DNA of 64,000 nucleotides from the NCBI RefSeq assembly GCF_021227995.1, contig NZ_CP089301.1, positions 992,001-1,056,000 of the forward strand, in the 5' to 3' direction. Below the pieces are notes generated by a model. It saw nothing but the letters and a program-made list of their open reading frames with translations. It searched no databases and was not told where the DNA came from. Positions 31,513 to 40,463 of this stretch are shown here, piece after piece; positions within the stretch are counted from its first letter, which is position 1, and every line of letters starts with the position of its first letter. The DNA comes from Novosphingobium kaempferiae (GTDB lineage Bacteria > Pseudomonadota > Alphaproteobacteria > Sphingomonadales > Sphingomonadaceae). The position numbers and the translations under genes are program-made.

Positions 31513-31926
31513 ACATCCGATCTGGCGATGATCACGCTGGAGAGGTGTATCGGGTCGGCGTCGTGGGCCGGGATGCGGTATCAAGCCGTAGCTACGCACC
31601 ACGGTGTCCATCGAAGACCCGGACCGTCCTCTAGGCTCTGGCCCGGCCGTTCCCCCAACCGAGTTCATCTCGGCCTGGGAGCGGCTCTCCCGGAAGTCCC
31701 ATGACCGGCACCGACGCGAACCCCAACGTCGGTCATACCGGACAGGTCCGATGGAATACTGGTCGAGCCGGGCTGCTCTCCGCACCTACCCGGCCACTCG
31801 CAACGCGCTGTGGAAACCAGACCCCCGCGTCCCAGTCGGACGCTCACGACGCCGACCCGATGTTATCCTCGGTCCGCCTGTCGATCTTCCCCCGGCGTAA
31901 AGCCCGCACTCGCCAGCGGGCGTTTT
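31513..31926 (+). ncRNA. candidate structured non-coding RNA, about 410 nt, unknown class
   Basis: The region between the promoter at 31479-31507 and the terminator at 31902-31926 folds into a compact design. ATCGGGTCGGCGTCGTG (31549-31565) pairs perfectly over 17 bp with 31845-31861, and GAGG (31542-31545) with CCTC (31867-31870) extends it. Inside are GGCCGGG 31566-31572 with 31642-31648, and these hairpins: CCGAG/CTCGG (31659-31673), GGGAG/CTCCC (31677-31691), ACCGACG/CGTCGGT (31710-31733, with outer CCGG/CCGG), GCCGGG/CCCGGC (31767-31794) and GCGTCC/GGACGC (31827-31843). No convincing protein is encoded. I see none of the conserved sequence blocks of RNase P RNA, tmRNA or SRP RNA, and it is too long for 6S RNA. 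The RNA and its strand are supported by promoter and terminator direction; the function is unknown. Confidence 0.65.
31902..31926 (+). terminator. intrinsic terminator of the candidate RNA
   Basis: GCCCGC (31902-31907) pairs with GCGGGC (31916-31921) around an 8-base loop and is followed by GTTTT. It is oriented on the plus strand, matching the upstream promoter. Confidence 0.75.
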
Positions 31927-31945
31927 CGTGTGTCCATTCCAGACG

Positions 31946-32024
31946 TTCGTCATTGCGAGCGCAGCGAAGCAATCCACGGTCGGCCCAAGCCGCTGGATTG
32001 CTTCGCTGCGCTCGCAATGACGAA
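31946..32024. repeat. dispersed palindromic repeat family A, copy 2
   Basis: Two perfect inverted arms of 31 bases (31946-31976 and 31994-32024, beginning TTCGTCATTGCGAGCGCAGC) surround a 17-base centre. It lies between the candidate RNA and the convergent DUF885 gene, directly next to a family-B element. Confidence 0.92.
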
Positions 32025-32046
32025 GTGTGGGTGCAAGTTACGCCAA

Positions 32047-32175
32047 TTCCTCCCCGAGCTTGTCTCGGGGAGGGGGACCGCCGCCGCAGGCGGTGGTGGA
32101 GGGGGAGAACCTTGCGCAATTCCCCCTCCGTCAGCGCTTCGCGCTGCCACCTCCCCGAGCAAGCTCGGGGAGGGA
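32047..32175. repeat. dispersed repeat family B, copy 2
   Basis: About 129 bases, matching 23744-23898 in the outer arms (CTCCCCGAGCTTGTCTCGGGGA... and ...CTCCCCGAGCAAGCTCGGGG), the GGTGGTGGAGGGGGA block and the TTCCCCCTCCGTCAG block. The inner hairpin sequences differ by compensating changes: GCGCTTCGCGC here, against GTCGCTGCGCGAC in copy 1. It ends 9 bases before the DUF885 stop. Confidence 0.85.
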
Positions 32176-32183
32176 TTCAAAAC

Positions 32184-33968
32184 TCACTCCTCGTCCGGAT
32201 ACGGCCCCTTGCCGCCGTCCTTGATGAGCTGGTCGACCCGCTGGTCGATCAGCGGCAGCGGCACGCCGCCCAGTTCCAGCACCGCATCGTGGAAGGCGCG
32301 GATGTTGAACTTCGGGCCGAGTGCCTTCTCTGCCTTTTTGCGCGCATCGACGAAGGCCAGTTGCCCCATGTAGTAGGACAGCGCCTGCCCCGGCCATGAG
32401 ATGTAACGATCGACCTCCGTCTCGATCTCGTGCTCGGACAGCGCGGTGTTGTCGCGGAAGTACTGCTGCGCCTGTTCGCGGCTCCAGCCCATCGCGTGAA
32501 TGCCGGTGTCGACGACGAGGCGCGAGGCGCGCCAGGCCTGATAGCTCAGCATGCCGAAGCGGTCGTAGGGCGTCTCGTACATGCCCATGTCCTCGCCCAG
32601 CGCCTCGCAGTAGAGCGCCCAGCCCTCGCCGTAGGCGGAGAGGTAGGTGTCGCGACGGAACGCAGGCAGATCCTTGTTCTCCGCCGCCAGCGGCATCTGC
32701 ATCGCATGGCCCGGCGCGCTCTCGTGCAGGGTCAGCGCGACCTGCGAGTAGAACGGGCGGCTCGGCAGGTTGTAGGTGTTGACGAGGTAGATCCCCGGCC
32801 CGCCGCGCCCGCCGGTGTAGAACGGCGCGACGTCGTCCGGCACCGGCTTGATGGCGAAGCGCTGGCGCGGCATGCGGCCGAAGAACTGGTCGGCCTTGCC
32901 GTCGAACTGCTTGGCGATCCACGCTGCGCGATAGAGCAGTTCGTTCGGGGTCTTGGGATAGAACTGCGGATCGGTGCGCAGGAAGTGCAGGAACGCCTTG
33001 AGGTCGCCCTTGAACTCGACCTGGCTCATCACCTCGGCCATCTGCGAACGGATGCGCGCCATCTCGGACAGGCCGATCTGGTGGATGTCCTGCGCGCTCT
33101 TGTCGAGGGTGACGAACTCGGCGATCTTCGACTGATAATAGGCCTTGCCGTCGGGCAGGTCGTAGGCTGCTAGCGTCTTGCGCGCGCCCTTCTCGTACTC
33201 GCCGCGCATGAAGGCGAGCAGCTTGACGTGAGCGGGCACGACGCCTTCGACGATCAGCTTGCGCGCCTCGGCCTGCAGCTTCTCGCGGTCGGTGGCGGGG
33301 ATGGTCGCGGGCAGTGCTTTCAGCGGCGCGTAGAAGGGCGAATCCTCGACCGTCTTCGCCTGCGTGATCAATTCGATGCCCTTGTCGCGACCTTCCAGCG
33401 TGACGTGCGGCGCGGTGAACCCGCGCTTCAAACCGGCGCGCATGTTCTCGATCTGCTGGTCGTAGTAGCGCGGGATCTGGCGCAGCATCTCGATGTAGTC
33501 GTCCGCGGCCTCGCGATCCTTGACCGGATTGCGCGCCCAGTCGGCAAGGTCGGCCCAGAAGCTGGTATCGGCGTTGAACGGCTTCTCGTAGTCGCGGTAG
33601 CGCTGCGATGCGAGCAGCGCGTCGATCTGGCCCTTGTAGACCGCGAAGTTCACCCGGTTGGCGGGCGAGAGCTGCTTCTGGTCGATCGCGGCAAGCTGCT
33701 TCTCCACCGTTTCCCAGCAGGCGAGCCGCTCGGCCTGCGCCTTCGGACCGACGTCGGGAAGCTGGACCTTTGCGTCCTTGGGCGTGTCCTCGCACGGCGC
33801 GGTCTGCTTCTGGCGCCATGCGAACTCGGCGGTCGAGATCGCCTCGAACGTGGCGTCCGCCGTCTCGGCCCTGGCGACTTGCGCAGCCGGAGCGGCCATC
33901 GCCACCGGCGGCGTTGCGGCCATGGCCGCGCCGGCGAGCAGTACGGCCCGTCCGAGTGAATTCCTCAT
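32184..33968 (-). CDS. secreted DUF885 family protein (putative metallopeptidase)
   Basis: A 594-residue exported protein from ATG 33968. The start is supported by an AAAGGGG ribosome site and a clean signal peptide (MRNSLGRAVLLAGAAMAATP..., near MAAP). The chain is largely helical and matches DUF885: RYYDQQIENMRAGLKRGFTAP, a gluzincin-like ALTLHESAPGHAMQMPLA (HExxxGH, about residues 405-420), YLSAYGEGWALYCEALGEDMG, and a C-terminal helical part ending near KGPYPDEE. The HES..GH plus downstream Glu pattern resembles a zinc site, so a peptidase function is likely but not proven for the family. In this locus it would act on Hyp-rich peptides. The reductase gene upstream is in frame with no stop in between (see finding). 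Confidence 0.85.
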   Translation of the reverse strand: MRNSLGRAVLLAGAAMAATPPVAMAAPAAQVARAETADATFEAISTAEFAWRQKQTAPCEDTPKDAKVQLPDVGPKAQAERLACWETVEKQLAAIDQKQLSPANRVNFAVYKGQIDALLASQRYRDYEKPFNADTSFWADLADWARNPVKDREAADDYIEMLRQIPRYYDQQIENMRAGLKRGFTAPHVTLEGRDKGIELITQAKTVEDSPFYAPLKALPATIPATDREKLQAEARKLIVEGVVPAHVKLLAFMRGEYEKGARKTLAAYDLPDGKAYYQSKIAEFVTLDKSAQDIHQIGLSEMARIRSQMAEVMSQVEFKGDLKAFLHFLRTDPQFYPKTPNELLYRAAWIAKQFDGKADQFFGRMPRQRFAIKPVPDDVAPFYTGGRGGPGIYLVNTYNLPSRPFYSQVALTLHESAPGHAMQMPLAAENKDLPAFRRDTYLSAYGEGWALYCEALGEDMGMYETPYDRFGMLSYQAWRASRLVVDTGIHAMGWSREQAQQYFRDNTALSEHEIETEVDRYISWPGQALSYYMGQLAFVDARKKAEKALGPKFNIRAFHDAVLELGGVPLPLIDQRVDQLIKDGGKGPYPDEE

Positions 33969-34997
33969 GGCATTACCCCTTTCGAGAACTTCCAGAATGT
34001 CGTGATGCAGCTTCGCCGGGATGCGCAGCCCATGCGCGGCGGAGTGCGCCCGCGCGATCAGGCGGCGGGTTCCCGGCAGGCGCGCGCCCTGCCCTTCGAT
34101 CGTCTCGAACATCGTCTCGGCGCGGTGCAGGTGGTCTTCCACTCCGACGCCGAGGAAGCCCGCAGGATCGATGGCAAGGATCAGCTCGCCGCCGATGGGC
34201 GAGCCGCCGCGGCCTTCGTCAGCCGCCATCGATTCCGCGCTCGTCATGTCGCCGATCAGCGGCCCGGCGACGAGTTCCACCATCGCCGCCAGCGCCGAAC
34301 CCTTGTGCGCGCCGAACGTGCGCATCGCGCCCGCCAGCACGGCCTCGGCGTCGGTCGAGGGATTGCCCTCGGCATCGTAGCCCCAGTCCGCCGGGATCGC
34401 CTTTCCGGCGCGGCGGTGCAGTTCAATCTCCCCGCGCGCGACGGCGCTGGTGGCGAAGTCGAACACGAACGGGGCCTTACCCGAGCGCGGCCAGCCGAAG
34501 GCGATAGGGTTGGTGCCGAAGACCGGCTTCGTCCCGCCTTCCGGCGCCACCCACGAATGGCTGGGGGTGAAGGCCAGCGCGACAAGGCCCTGCTCCGCCA
34601 GCGCCTCGACCTCGGGCCAGAGCGCGGCGAAGTGGACCGCGTTGTTGATCGCCAGCGCGGCGATGCCGTACCGCTTCGCCTTCTCGACCAGCAGCGGCAT
34701 GCCCTGCTCGAAGGGAAGCTGGGCGAAGCCGCCCTTGCCGTCGACCCGGACGAGCGCCGGGGCAGGCTCGCTCACTTCGGGAACGGCATCGGGCACGACG
34801 ACGCCGCGCTCCACCGAATTGGCGGCGACGAGCAGGCGGTAGAGCCCGTGCGAGGTGCAGCCGTCCCGCTCCCCGCGCACCATGGTCTCGGCCACGGCGG
34901 CGGCATGGTCGGGCGCGAGGCCCCATGCGCCAAGCACGGTGCGGGCAAGCTCGCCCGCCTCGGCGATGGACAGGGCGACGTCTTCGTTGATGCTCAT
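33969..34997 (-). CDS. LDH2/malate dehydrogenase-family reductase (pyrroline-2-carboxylate reductase type)
   Basis: NAD(P)H-dependent oxidoreductase of the YlbC/MDH/LDH2 superfamily, 343 residues up to the DUF885 start. The active-site His is in TSHGLYRLL. Other family marks are NNAVHFAALWPEVEALAEQGLV, KPVFGTNPIAFGWPR, FVFDFATSAVARGEIELHRRAG and HKGSALAAMVELVAGPLIG. Members of this group reduce pyrroline-2-carboxylate or piperideine-2-carboxylate to L-proline or pipecolate; malate, ureidoglycolate or lactate are alternatives. Next to hydroxyproline genes, recycling of pyrroline carboxylates is the best guess. ATG 34997 follows the GH127 stop by 6 bases. The expected stop codon is missing: the frame continues directly into the DUF885 protein, so a 937-residue fusion is encoded as written. 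Confidence 0.85.
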
Positions 34998-35003
34998 CGG
35001 GGG

Positions 35004-37364
35004 TTACTTCTTCGCGATGACCATGCGCATGCCGAAGACCGGACCGGCGGACGTGCGGTCATGCGGCACGACGCGCACCTTGACCTCGCTCTTGCCCTTG
35101 GTGACTGCCTCGGGGACGGGGTAGTCGACGTCGAAGAACTTGCCCGGCGTGTCGTGATCCAGCTTCTGCGTGGCGATCTTCGTGCCGTCGACAAGGATGT
35201 CGAACGTGCGCAGCCGCTCGTCGCCCCAGTAGCTGGCCTGAAGGACCAGCGGGCCGGGCTTCACCTTCATCGCGAACTCGAAGAACCCGCCCGAACGCGC
35301 ATCGCGTCCGTTACGGCCACGGTACGAAACCGGGTACGAGATTTCCGAGGTCAGGTTGTGATCGCGTTCCGGCTGCATTTCGCCGAGGTGCATGACGTCG
35401 ATCGAGCGCGCGGCGAGATCCTTCTGACGCACCTGCTCGGCAAGGAAGGCGGCTTCCTCGGTCTTCCAGCCGCTTTCGGAGAAGCGCTTGAAGTAGACCG
35501 CGCTGCGGCGATCGTACTGGCTGTAGAACGGCACGAACGTCAGGTCGCCGGGGCGGATCACGCCCTTGGCCAGATAGCGCGGGCGGTCCGAGACCTGAGG
35601 CTGGAATGCGGCAAGCAGGTTCTCGCCCACCATCGCGGGTTCGACGGCGGTCCACTCCTTCTCGGCCGGACCGAGGTCGGCGGCCATGACCATCGGGCCG
35701 CGCACCACGGCGACGACATCCTGCGATCCCTGCGCCGCCTCGAGCCGCAGATCGAGCGGCAGGGTGAGCGCGATCACGTCGCCCTTCTTCCAGCGGCGCT
35801 CGATCATGGCGTAGCCGTTCGCCGCGCGCTGCGGGACGGGCATGCCGTTGACGGCGATCGCCGCGCGCCCGTTCGCCCAGGCCGGGATGCGCAACGCCAG
35901 CGTGAAGGCGCCCTGCTTCACCGCGTCGAGGGTCAGCTTCACGTCGGACTTGAAGGGATATTCGGTGTCGATCGTCAGCCCGACACCCTTGGCCTTCCAC
36001 TGCGCGGTGGCCGGAATGTAGAGGTTGACGAACAGGGTATCGCCGCCCTCCCAGAAGATGGAGTCCCCATGCTTGGCGTGGCTTTCCATGCCCGAGCCAA
36101 CGCAGCACCAGAACTCCTCGCCGCCCGAGGCCGAGAATTCGCGCGCGGTGCCGCTCATCAGCGGGGTCATATAGGTGAAGCCGCCGGTCGCCGGGTTCTG
36201 CGCCGACATGACGTGGTTGAGGTGCGCGCGCTCGTAATAGTCGAACAGCGCGCCGTCCGGCTGCCAGGAGTAGAGCTTCCGGGTCAGCTTGAGCATGTTG
36301 TAGGTGTTGCAGTGCTCGCAGGTGGACTCGGTCAGGTGCAGCGCGATCTGGTCGGGCTCGAAGAAGTACTCGCGGTCGGCATTGCCCCCGATGACGTAGC
36401 TGTGGTGGTTCGTCACGCGATCCCAGAAGAAGCGCGCGGCGCGGCCGGGCTCGTCCTTGCCGGTCAATTCGTGGATGCGCGCAAGGCCGATGATCTTGGG
36501 GATCTGCGTGTTGGCGTGGAAGTTCGCCAGCTTGTCCTCCTGCGCCACCAGCGGATCGAGCACGCGGTTGTCGTAGAGTCGCTCCGACACCTTGAGCCAG
36601 CGCACCTCGCCGGTGCGGGCATAGAGTTCGGCGTAGCTTTCGTTGAGGCCGCCGTACTCGCAGCCCAGCATCTCCTGCATCTGCGCGTCGGAGAGAGCGG
36701 CGAAAACCTTCTCGAAGTAGCCCGCAAGTCCGATGGCGACCTTCAGCGCGCCCTCGTTACCCCATGCCTGATGCACGTCGAGCAGGCCCGCGAAGGTCTT
36801 GTGGACGGTGTAGAGCGGCGCCCACGAACCGTTGAGATCGAAGCCGCCCGACTTGATCTGCCCGCGTGCGACCTCGTCGAAGACCTCGCGGCCGTCGACG
36901 GTCTGGCCCTCCTTGTTTTTGCGGCCGAGGCCACCCACATAGCCGTCGTCGCGCTTCGACTGACAGAGCGCGAGTTCACCGACGATATAGTCCGCGCGGG
37001 TGCGGCATTCGGGATTGCCCGTCTGCTGCCACACCAGCACCAGCGCGGAGATGTAGTGCCCCAGCGTATGCCCCGCGATCGTGTCGGATTCCCACCCGCC
37101 GTAGATCGGCGCCTTCGGCTCCAGCCCTGCGTACTTGCGGAAGTTGTGGAGGAAGCGGTCGGGACTGAGCGAAAGCAGGTAGTCGAGGTTGACCTCGACC
37201 GCCGTGGCGTAGTCGGAAGGGCGCAGGCGAACGTCGGTCAGCGGCAGGGGATTCGCCCTGATCGGAAACTTGGGCGCGATGACCGCCGCAAAGCCCTTGA
37301 ACGGGACGGAGCAGACGGCAAGCGCGGCAACGCCCGCCATCCATTCGCGGCGATTGGCCTTCAT
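35004..37364 (-). CDS. GH127 beta-L-arabinofuranosidase
   Basis: A 786-residue glycoside hydrolase with a Tat-type leader (ANRREWMAGVAALAVCSVPF) at ATG 37364, behind AGGAG. The (alpha/alpha)6 barrel (about 30-440) has TLGHYISALVLVWQQTG and GGFDLNGSWAPLYTVHK. The metal/nucleophile cluster known from Bifidobacterium HypBA1 is intact: Glu350 and Cys352 in STCEHCNTYN, and Cys420-Cys421 in EFWCCVGSG, with Cys420 as the expected nucleophile. Beta-sandwich domains follow, and a C-terminal jelly roll (about 670-786). HypBA1 removes beta-L-arabinofuranose from hydroxyproline-linked oligosaccharides, which fits the hydroxyproline catabolic genes here. Some GH127 relatives act on rhamnogalacturonan II instead. 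It is first in an operon with the reductase and DUF885 genes. Confidence 0.92.
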   Translation of the reverse strand: MKANRREWMAGVAALAVCSVPFKGFAAVIAPKFPIRANPLPLTDVRLRPSDYATAVEVNLDYLLSLSPDRFLHNFRKYAGLEPKAPIYGGWESDTIAGHTLGHYISALVLVWQQTGNPECRTRADYIVGELALCQSKRDDGYVGGLGRKNKEGQTVDGREVFDEVARGQIKSGGFDLNGSWAPLYTVHKTFAGLLDVHQAWGNEGALKVAIGLAGYFEKVFAALSDAQMQEMLGCEYGGLNESYAELYARTGEVRWLKVSERLYDNRVLDPLVAQEDKLANFHANTQIPKIIGLARIHELTGKDEPGRAARFFWDRVTNHHSYVIGGNADREYFFEPDQIALHLTESTCEHCNTYNMLKLTRKLYSWQPDGALFDYYERAHLNHVMSAQNPATGGFTYMTPLMSGTAREFSASGGEEFWCCVGSGMESHAKHGDSIFWEGGDTLFVNLYIPATAQWKAKGVGLTIDTEYPFKSDVKLTLDAVKQGAFTLALRIPAWANGRAAIAVNGMPVPQRAANGYAMIERRWKKGDVIALTLPLDLRLEAAQGSQDVVAVVRGPMVMAADLGPAEKEWTAVEPAMVGENLLAAFQPQVSDRPRYLAKGVIRPGDLTFVPFYSQYDRRSAVYFKRFSESGWKTEEAAFLAEQVRQKDLAARSIDVMHLGEMQPERDHNLTSEISYPVSYRGRNGRDARSGGFFEFAMKVKPGPLVLQASYWGDERLRTFDILVDGTKIATQKLDHDTPGKFFDVDYPVPEAVTKGKSEVKVRVVPHDRTSAGPVFGMRMVIAKK

Positions 37365-37383
37365 TTCAGAAACTCCTATCGAA

Positions 37384-37402
37384 TATCGTATACTGTACGA
37401 TA
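37384..37402. promoter_or_regulatory. GntR-type operator before GH127 operon
   Basis: TATCGTA (37384-37390), 5 bases, TACGATA (37396-37402): a perfect inverted repeat that includes GTATAC at 37388-37393. It is about 20 bases upstream of the GH127 ATG. On the minus strand TTGACT followed 16 bases later by TATCGT could be the promoter, overlapping the operator. Confidence 0.65.
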
Positions 37403-37444
37403 GATGGAGGGGCATCGAAGTCAAGCCGCTCACGTTGCCAAATC

Positions 37445-37457
37445 TTATATCGTATAA
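37445..37457. promoter_or_regulatory. operator-like half site before DUF5695-like gene
   Basis: TTATA-TCG-TATAA (37445-37457) contains ATATCGTATA, identical to the left part of the perfect operator at 31412. It lies about 30 bases before the likely start of the plus-strand gene, so it may bring that gene under the same regulator. Confidence 0.45.
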
Positions 37458-37486
37458 TTTTATTGACGGCGGATGCCGCCATCCGC

Positions 37487-40288
37487 ATGCTTTGGCCTTC
37501 TTTGCGGCAACAGCGGGCCTTGGCAGTGAGCATTTCGGTTACCCTCCCCTCAAGGTTCGTCAGCCTGATCGCGCTTGCCGCCGTGGGCGCGACCGCCCTG
37601 CCCGCCGCGCCTCTGCTTGCAGACGAAGCCGCGCCCGCGCAGAGTTTCCCGCCGATCGCGCGGACCGAGTTCCAGACGCCCGGCTTCGACCTTGCCCTGC
37701 GCGCGGATACGCAGACGCTCGCGCACCTGTCCCCCAAAGGACAGGCCGGGTTCAACTTCGTGCCCTCAGGCCGCGAAGCCGAGCGGGCGGGCGACGGCTA
37801 CGTCCACATCGGCGACATCCATATCCGCCTGCGCTCCGAAGGATCGGACTGGCGCGACTTCTCCTCCGCCCATGCCCGCAGGCAGATCGCCTCGCTGGCG
37901 GGCGGCCCGGGTGTGCTTGCCGCCGCCGACATTACCGCATCCATGGGTGCGGGCATCCCGCTTCGGGTCGAGCGGCGCTGGGTGAACGAGGCGGGCGTGC
38001 TGGCGCTGCGCTTCACGCTGGTCAACACCGGCACGGCCCCGGTCGAAGTCGGCGGGCTCGGCATGCCGATGGTGTTCGACAACATCATCAAGGACCGCGA
38101 CCTCGACCGCGCCCATGCCGAAGCGAGCTTCGTCGATCCCTATATCGGCCGCGACGCGGGCTACCTTCAGGTCACGCGACTGAACGGGCAAGGCTCCGCG
38201 CTCCTCGTCCTGCCGGAAAAGGGCACCCCGCTGGAGGCCTATCGCCCGATCCTCGAAACCAAGGCCGCGCCCGCAGGCGACATCTTCACCGACCGCAGCC
38301 CCCGCATCCAGACTGCCGAGGGGTTCTACGACTGGACCGTCGCCAGCAAGGGTTTCGCCGAGAAGGAATGGGCGAAGGCGGGCCAGCAGTGGAACGAGCC
38401 CACCAGCTTCACCCTCGCCCCCGGCGAGCGCCGCGCCTTCGGCCTGCGCTTCGTGACCGCGCCCGGCATCCGCCAGATCGAGGACACGCTTGCCGCCAAC
38501 GGCCGCCCCGTCGCGGTGGGCATCCCGGGCTACGTCGTGCCCACCGACCAGACCGCCAGCCTGTTCCTCAGGTCGCCGAGCAAGGTCGCGCGGATCGAGT
38601 CCTTCCCCGAAGGCGCGCTGACGGCCACCTCGCAGAAGACAGGCAAGGGCTGGGCCCGCTATGCCATCAAGGCGTCCGGCTGGGGGCAGGCGCGGCTGAC
38701 GGTGACATATGCTGACGGCCAGAAGCAGACGGTCAGCTACTACATCACCAAGCCGCTCGATCAGGTCATGGCCGACATCGGCCGCTTCACCACCACGCGC
38801 CAGTGGTTCGAGGAAAAGGGCGATCCCTTCCACCGCTCGCCCGGCATCCTTTCCTACGACCGCGAGGCCGACCGCATCATCACGCAGGACGCCCGCGTCT
38901 GGGTGCCGGGCATGAGCGACGAGGGCGGCGCCGGATCGTGGCTCGCCGCCGCGATCAAGCAGCTCGACAACCCGGACCCGGCGGAAGTCGCCAAGCTGGA
39001 ACGCCTCGTCGACGAGACGATCCTCGGCCAGCTTCAGGTCGCCGAAGGGCCGCAGCAGGGCGCGGTGAAGAAGAGCCTGTTCTACTACGACCCCAAGGAG
39101 CACCCCGGCTTCTACGATCCCAAGATCGACTGGTCGGGCTGGTCGTCATGGTCGAAGGCCGACGCGGCGGACCTCGGCCGCTCGTACAACTACCCGCACG
39201 TCGCCATCGCGCACTGGGTGCTCTACCGCCTCGCCCGCTACAATCGGGGGCTGGTGACGCGCAACGACTGGAAATTCCACCTCGACTGGGCCTATCGCAC
39301 CACCGTCGCCATGATGCGCGACGCGCCGCATTATGCGCAGTACGGGCAGATGGAAGGCGACGTATTCCTCGACATCCTCGACGATCTGGAGCGCGAGGGC
39401 ATGACCGCCGAGGCCGCCGAGGTCGAAAAGCTGATGAAGGGCCGCGCCGATCACTGGCGCACGCTCAAGTATCCCTTCGGCTCGGAGATGGCGTGGGATT
39501 CCACCGGCCAGCCGGAAGTCTACGCATGGATGCGCCGCTTCGGCTACGAACCGCAGGCCGACGTCACGCGCGAGGTCATCCTCGGCTACGACCCGACCAT
39601 CCCGAGCTGGGGCTACAACGGCAACGCGCGCCGGTACTGGGACTTCCTCTATGGTGGGAAGGTCTCGCGCATCGAGCGACAGATCCACCACTACGGCTCG
39701 GCGCTGAACGCGGTGCCGCTGTTCGACGCCTATCGCAAGAACCCCGCCGACCTGCACCTGCTGCGTGTCGCCTACGGCGGCATGATGGGCGGCATCACCA
39801 ACATCGACCGCGACGGCTTCGGCTCATCGGGCTTCCATTCGTGGCCCGACATGATGAAGTGGGACGCGATGACCGGCGACTACGGCATGGGCTTCTACGG
39901 CCACGTCATCGCCGCCGCGACCTACCTCGTCAACGACCCGAAGTTCGGCTGGCTCGGCTTCGGCGGCGACCTTTCGGTGCAGGGCGCGAAGGTCGGCATC
40001 GTCCCGAAGGACGGCGCGCGCCGTCGCCTGTTCATCGCACCCGCAGGCCTGTGGATCACCCTCAAGGCGGGCCGGATCGCCAGCGCCACTTACGACACCG
40101 CATCGCGCGAGGTCACGCTGGTGCTGGACAAGGCATCCCCGACCACGGCCGAGGCTCGGGTGGCGCTGGAGACTTCGACAGCATCCCAGCCGAAATACCG
40201 CGTCGTCGGCACCGAGATGACCGGGGATGACTATGCGATCACTCTCGGTGCGGAAGCCAGCACCATCGTACTGACGCCGAAGGAATAA
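37487..40288 (+). CDS. large secreted protein (DUF5695-like), putative glycan-active enzyme
   Basis: About 933 residues from ATG 37487. A TTG at 37463 and a GTG at about 37526 are other possible starts; none has a good ribosome site. The signal peptide core is RFVSLIALAAVGATALPAAP. An N-terminal beta-sandwich (about 50-390) precedes a helical-barrel region (about 420-830) rich in aromatic and acidic motifs: NYPHVAIAHWVLYRLARYNRG, GQMEGDVFLDILDDLEREG, FGSEMAWDSTGQPEVYAW, GFHSWPDMMKWDAMTGDYG. A short C-terminal sandwich follows. I believe this corresponds to the DUF5695 group found beside glycoside hydrolases, though I cannot confirm the name. The layout is that of (alpha/alpha)6 glycosidases, and E/D residues in the motifs above could be catalytic. 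It is divergent from the GH127 operon and shares its regulatory region. Confidence 0.7.
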   Translation: MLWPSLRQQRALAVSISVTLPSRFVSLIALAAVGATALPAAPLLADEAAPAQSFPPIARTEFQTPGFDLALRADTQTLAHLSPKGQAGFNFVPSGREAERAGDGYVHIGDIHIRLRSEGSDWRDFSSAHARRQIASLAGGPGVLAAADITASMGAGIPLRVERRWVNEAGVLALRFTLVNTGTAPVEVGGLGMPMVFDNIIKDRDLDRAHAEASFVDPYIGRDAGYLQVTRLNGQGSALLVLPEKGTPLEAYRPILETKAAPAGDIFTDRSPRIQTAEGFYDWTVASKGFAEKEWAKAGQQWNEPTSFTLAPGERRAFGLRFVTAPGIRQIEDTLAANGRPVAVGIPGYVVPTDQTASLFLRSPSKVARIESFPEGALTATSQKTGKGWARYAIKASGWGQARLTVTYADGQKQTVSYYITKPLDQVMADIGRFTTTRQWFEEKGDPFHRSPGILSYDREADRIITQDARVWVPGMSDEGGAGSWLAAAIKQLDNPDPAEVAKLERLVDETILGQLQVAEGPQQGAVKKSLFYYDPKEHPGFYDPKIDWSGWSSWSKADAADLGRSYNYPHVAIAHWVLYRLARYNRGLVTRNDWKFHLDWAYRTTVAMMRDAPHYAQYGQMEGDVFLDILDDLEREGMTAEAAEVEKLMKGRADHWRTLKYPFGSEMAWDSTGQPEVYAWMRRFGYEPQADVTREVILGYDPTIPSWGYNGNARRYWDFLYGGKVSRIERQIHHYGSALNAVPLFDAYRKNPADLHLLRVAYGGMMGGITNIDRDGFGSSGFHSWPDMMKWDAMTGDYGMGFYGHVIAAATYLVNDPKFGWLGFGGDLSVQGAKVGIVPKDGARRRLFIAPAGLWITLKAGRIASATYDTASREVTLVLDKASPTTAEARVALETSTASQPKYRVVGTEMTGDDYAITLGAEASTIVLTPKE

Positions 40289-40463
40289 CGCCGTTAACGG
40301 CTGCAATACCGCGGCGCTGGCCACGTCTCATTACAACGAACGTCACTTGACGGTTGCACCAAACGGGAGCCTCCTGAGCCGCATATAGGGAAAAGCAGGG
40401 CCGCCAATCATACCGGAAACAAACCCGTTCCGCATTGCGGGGACGGCATTGTCGAGGGGGAGC

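Noticed and set aside
31604..31900. A 98-codon plus-strand frame inside the candidate RNA
   Set aside because: Basic, low-complexity product without homology or ribosome site; the region is better explained by its RNA pairing.
31479..31926. Assignment of the structured RNA to RNase P, tmRNA, 6S or SRP RNA
   Set aside because: None of the conserved blocks of RNase P, tmRNA or SRP RNA is visible on either strand, and the length is wrong for 6S and SRP RNA. The class is left open.
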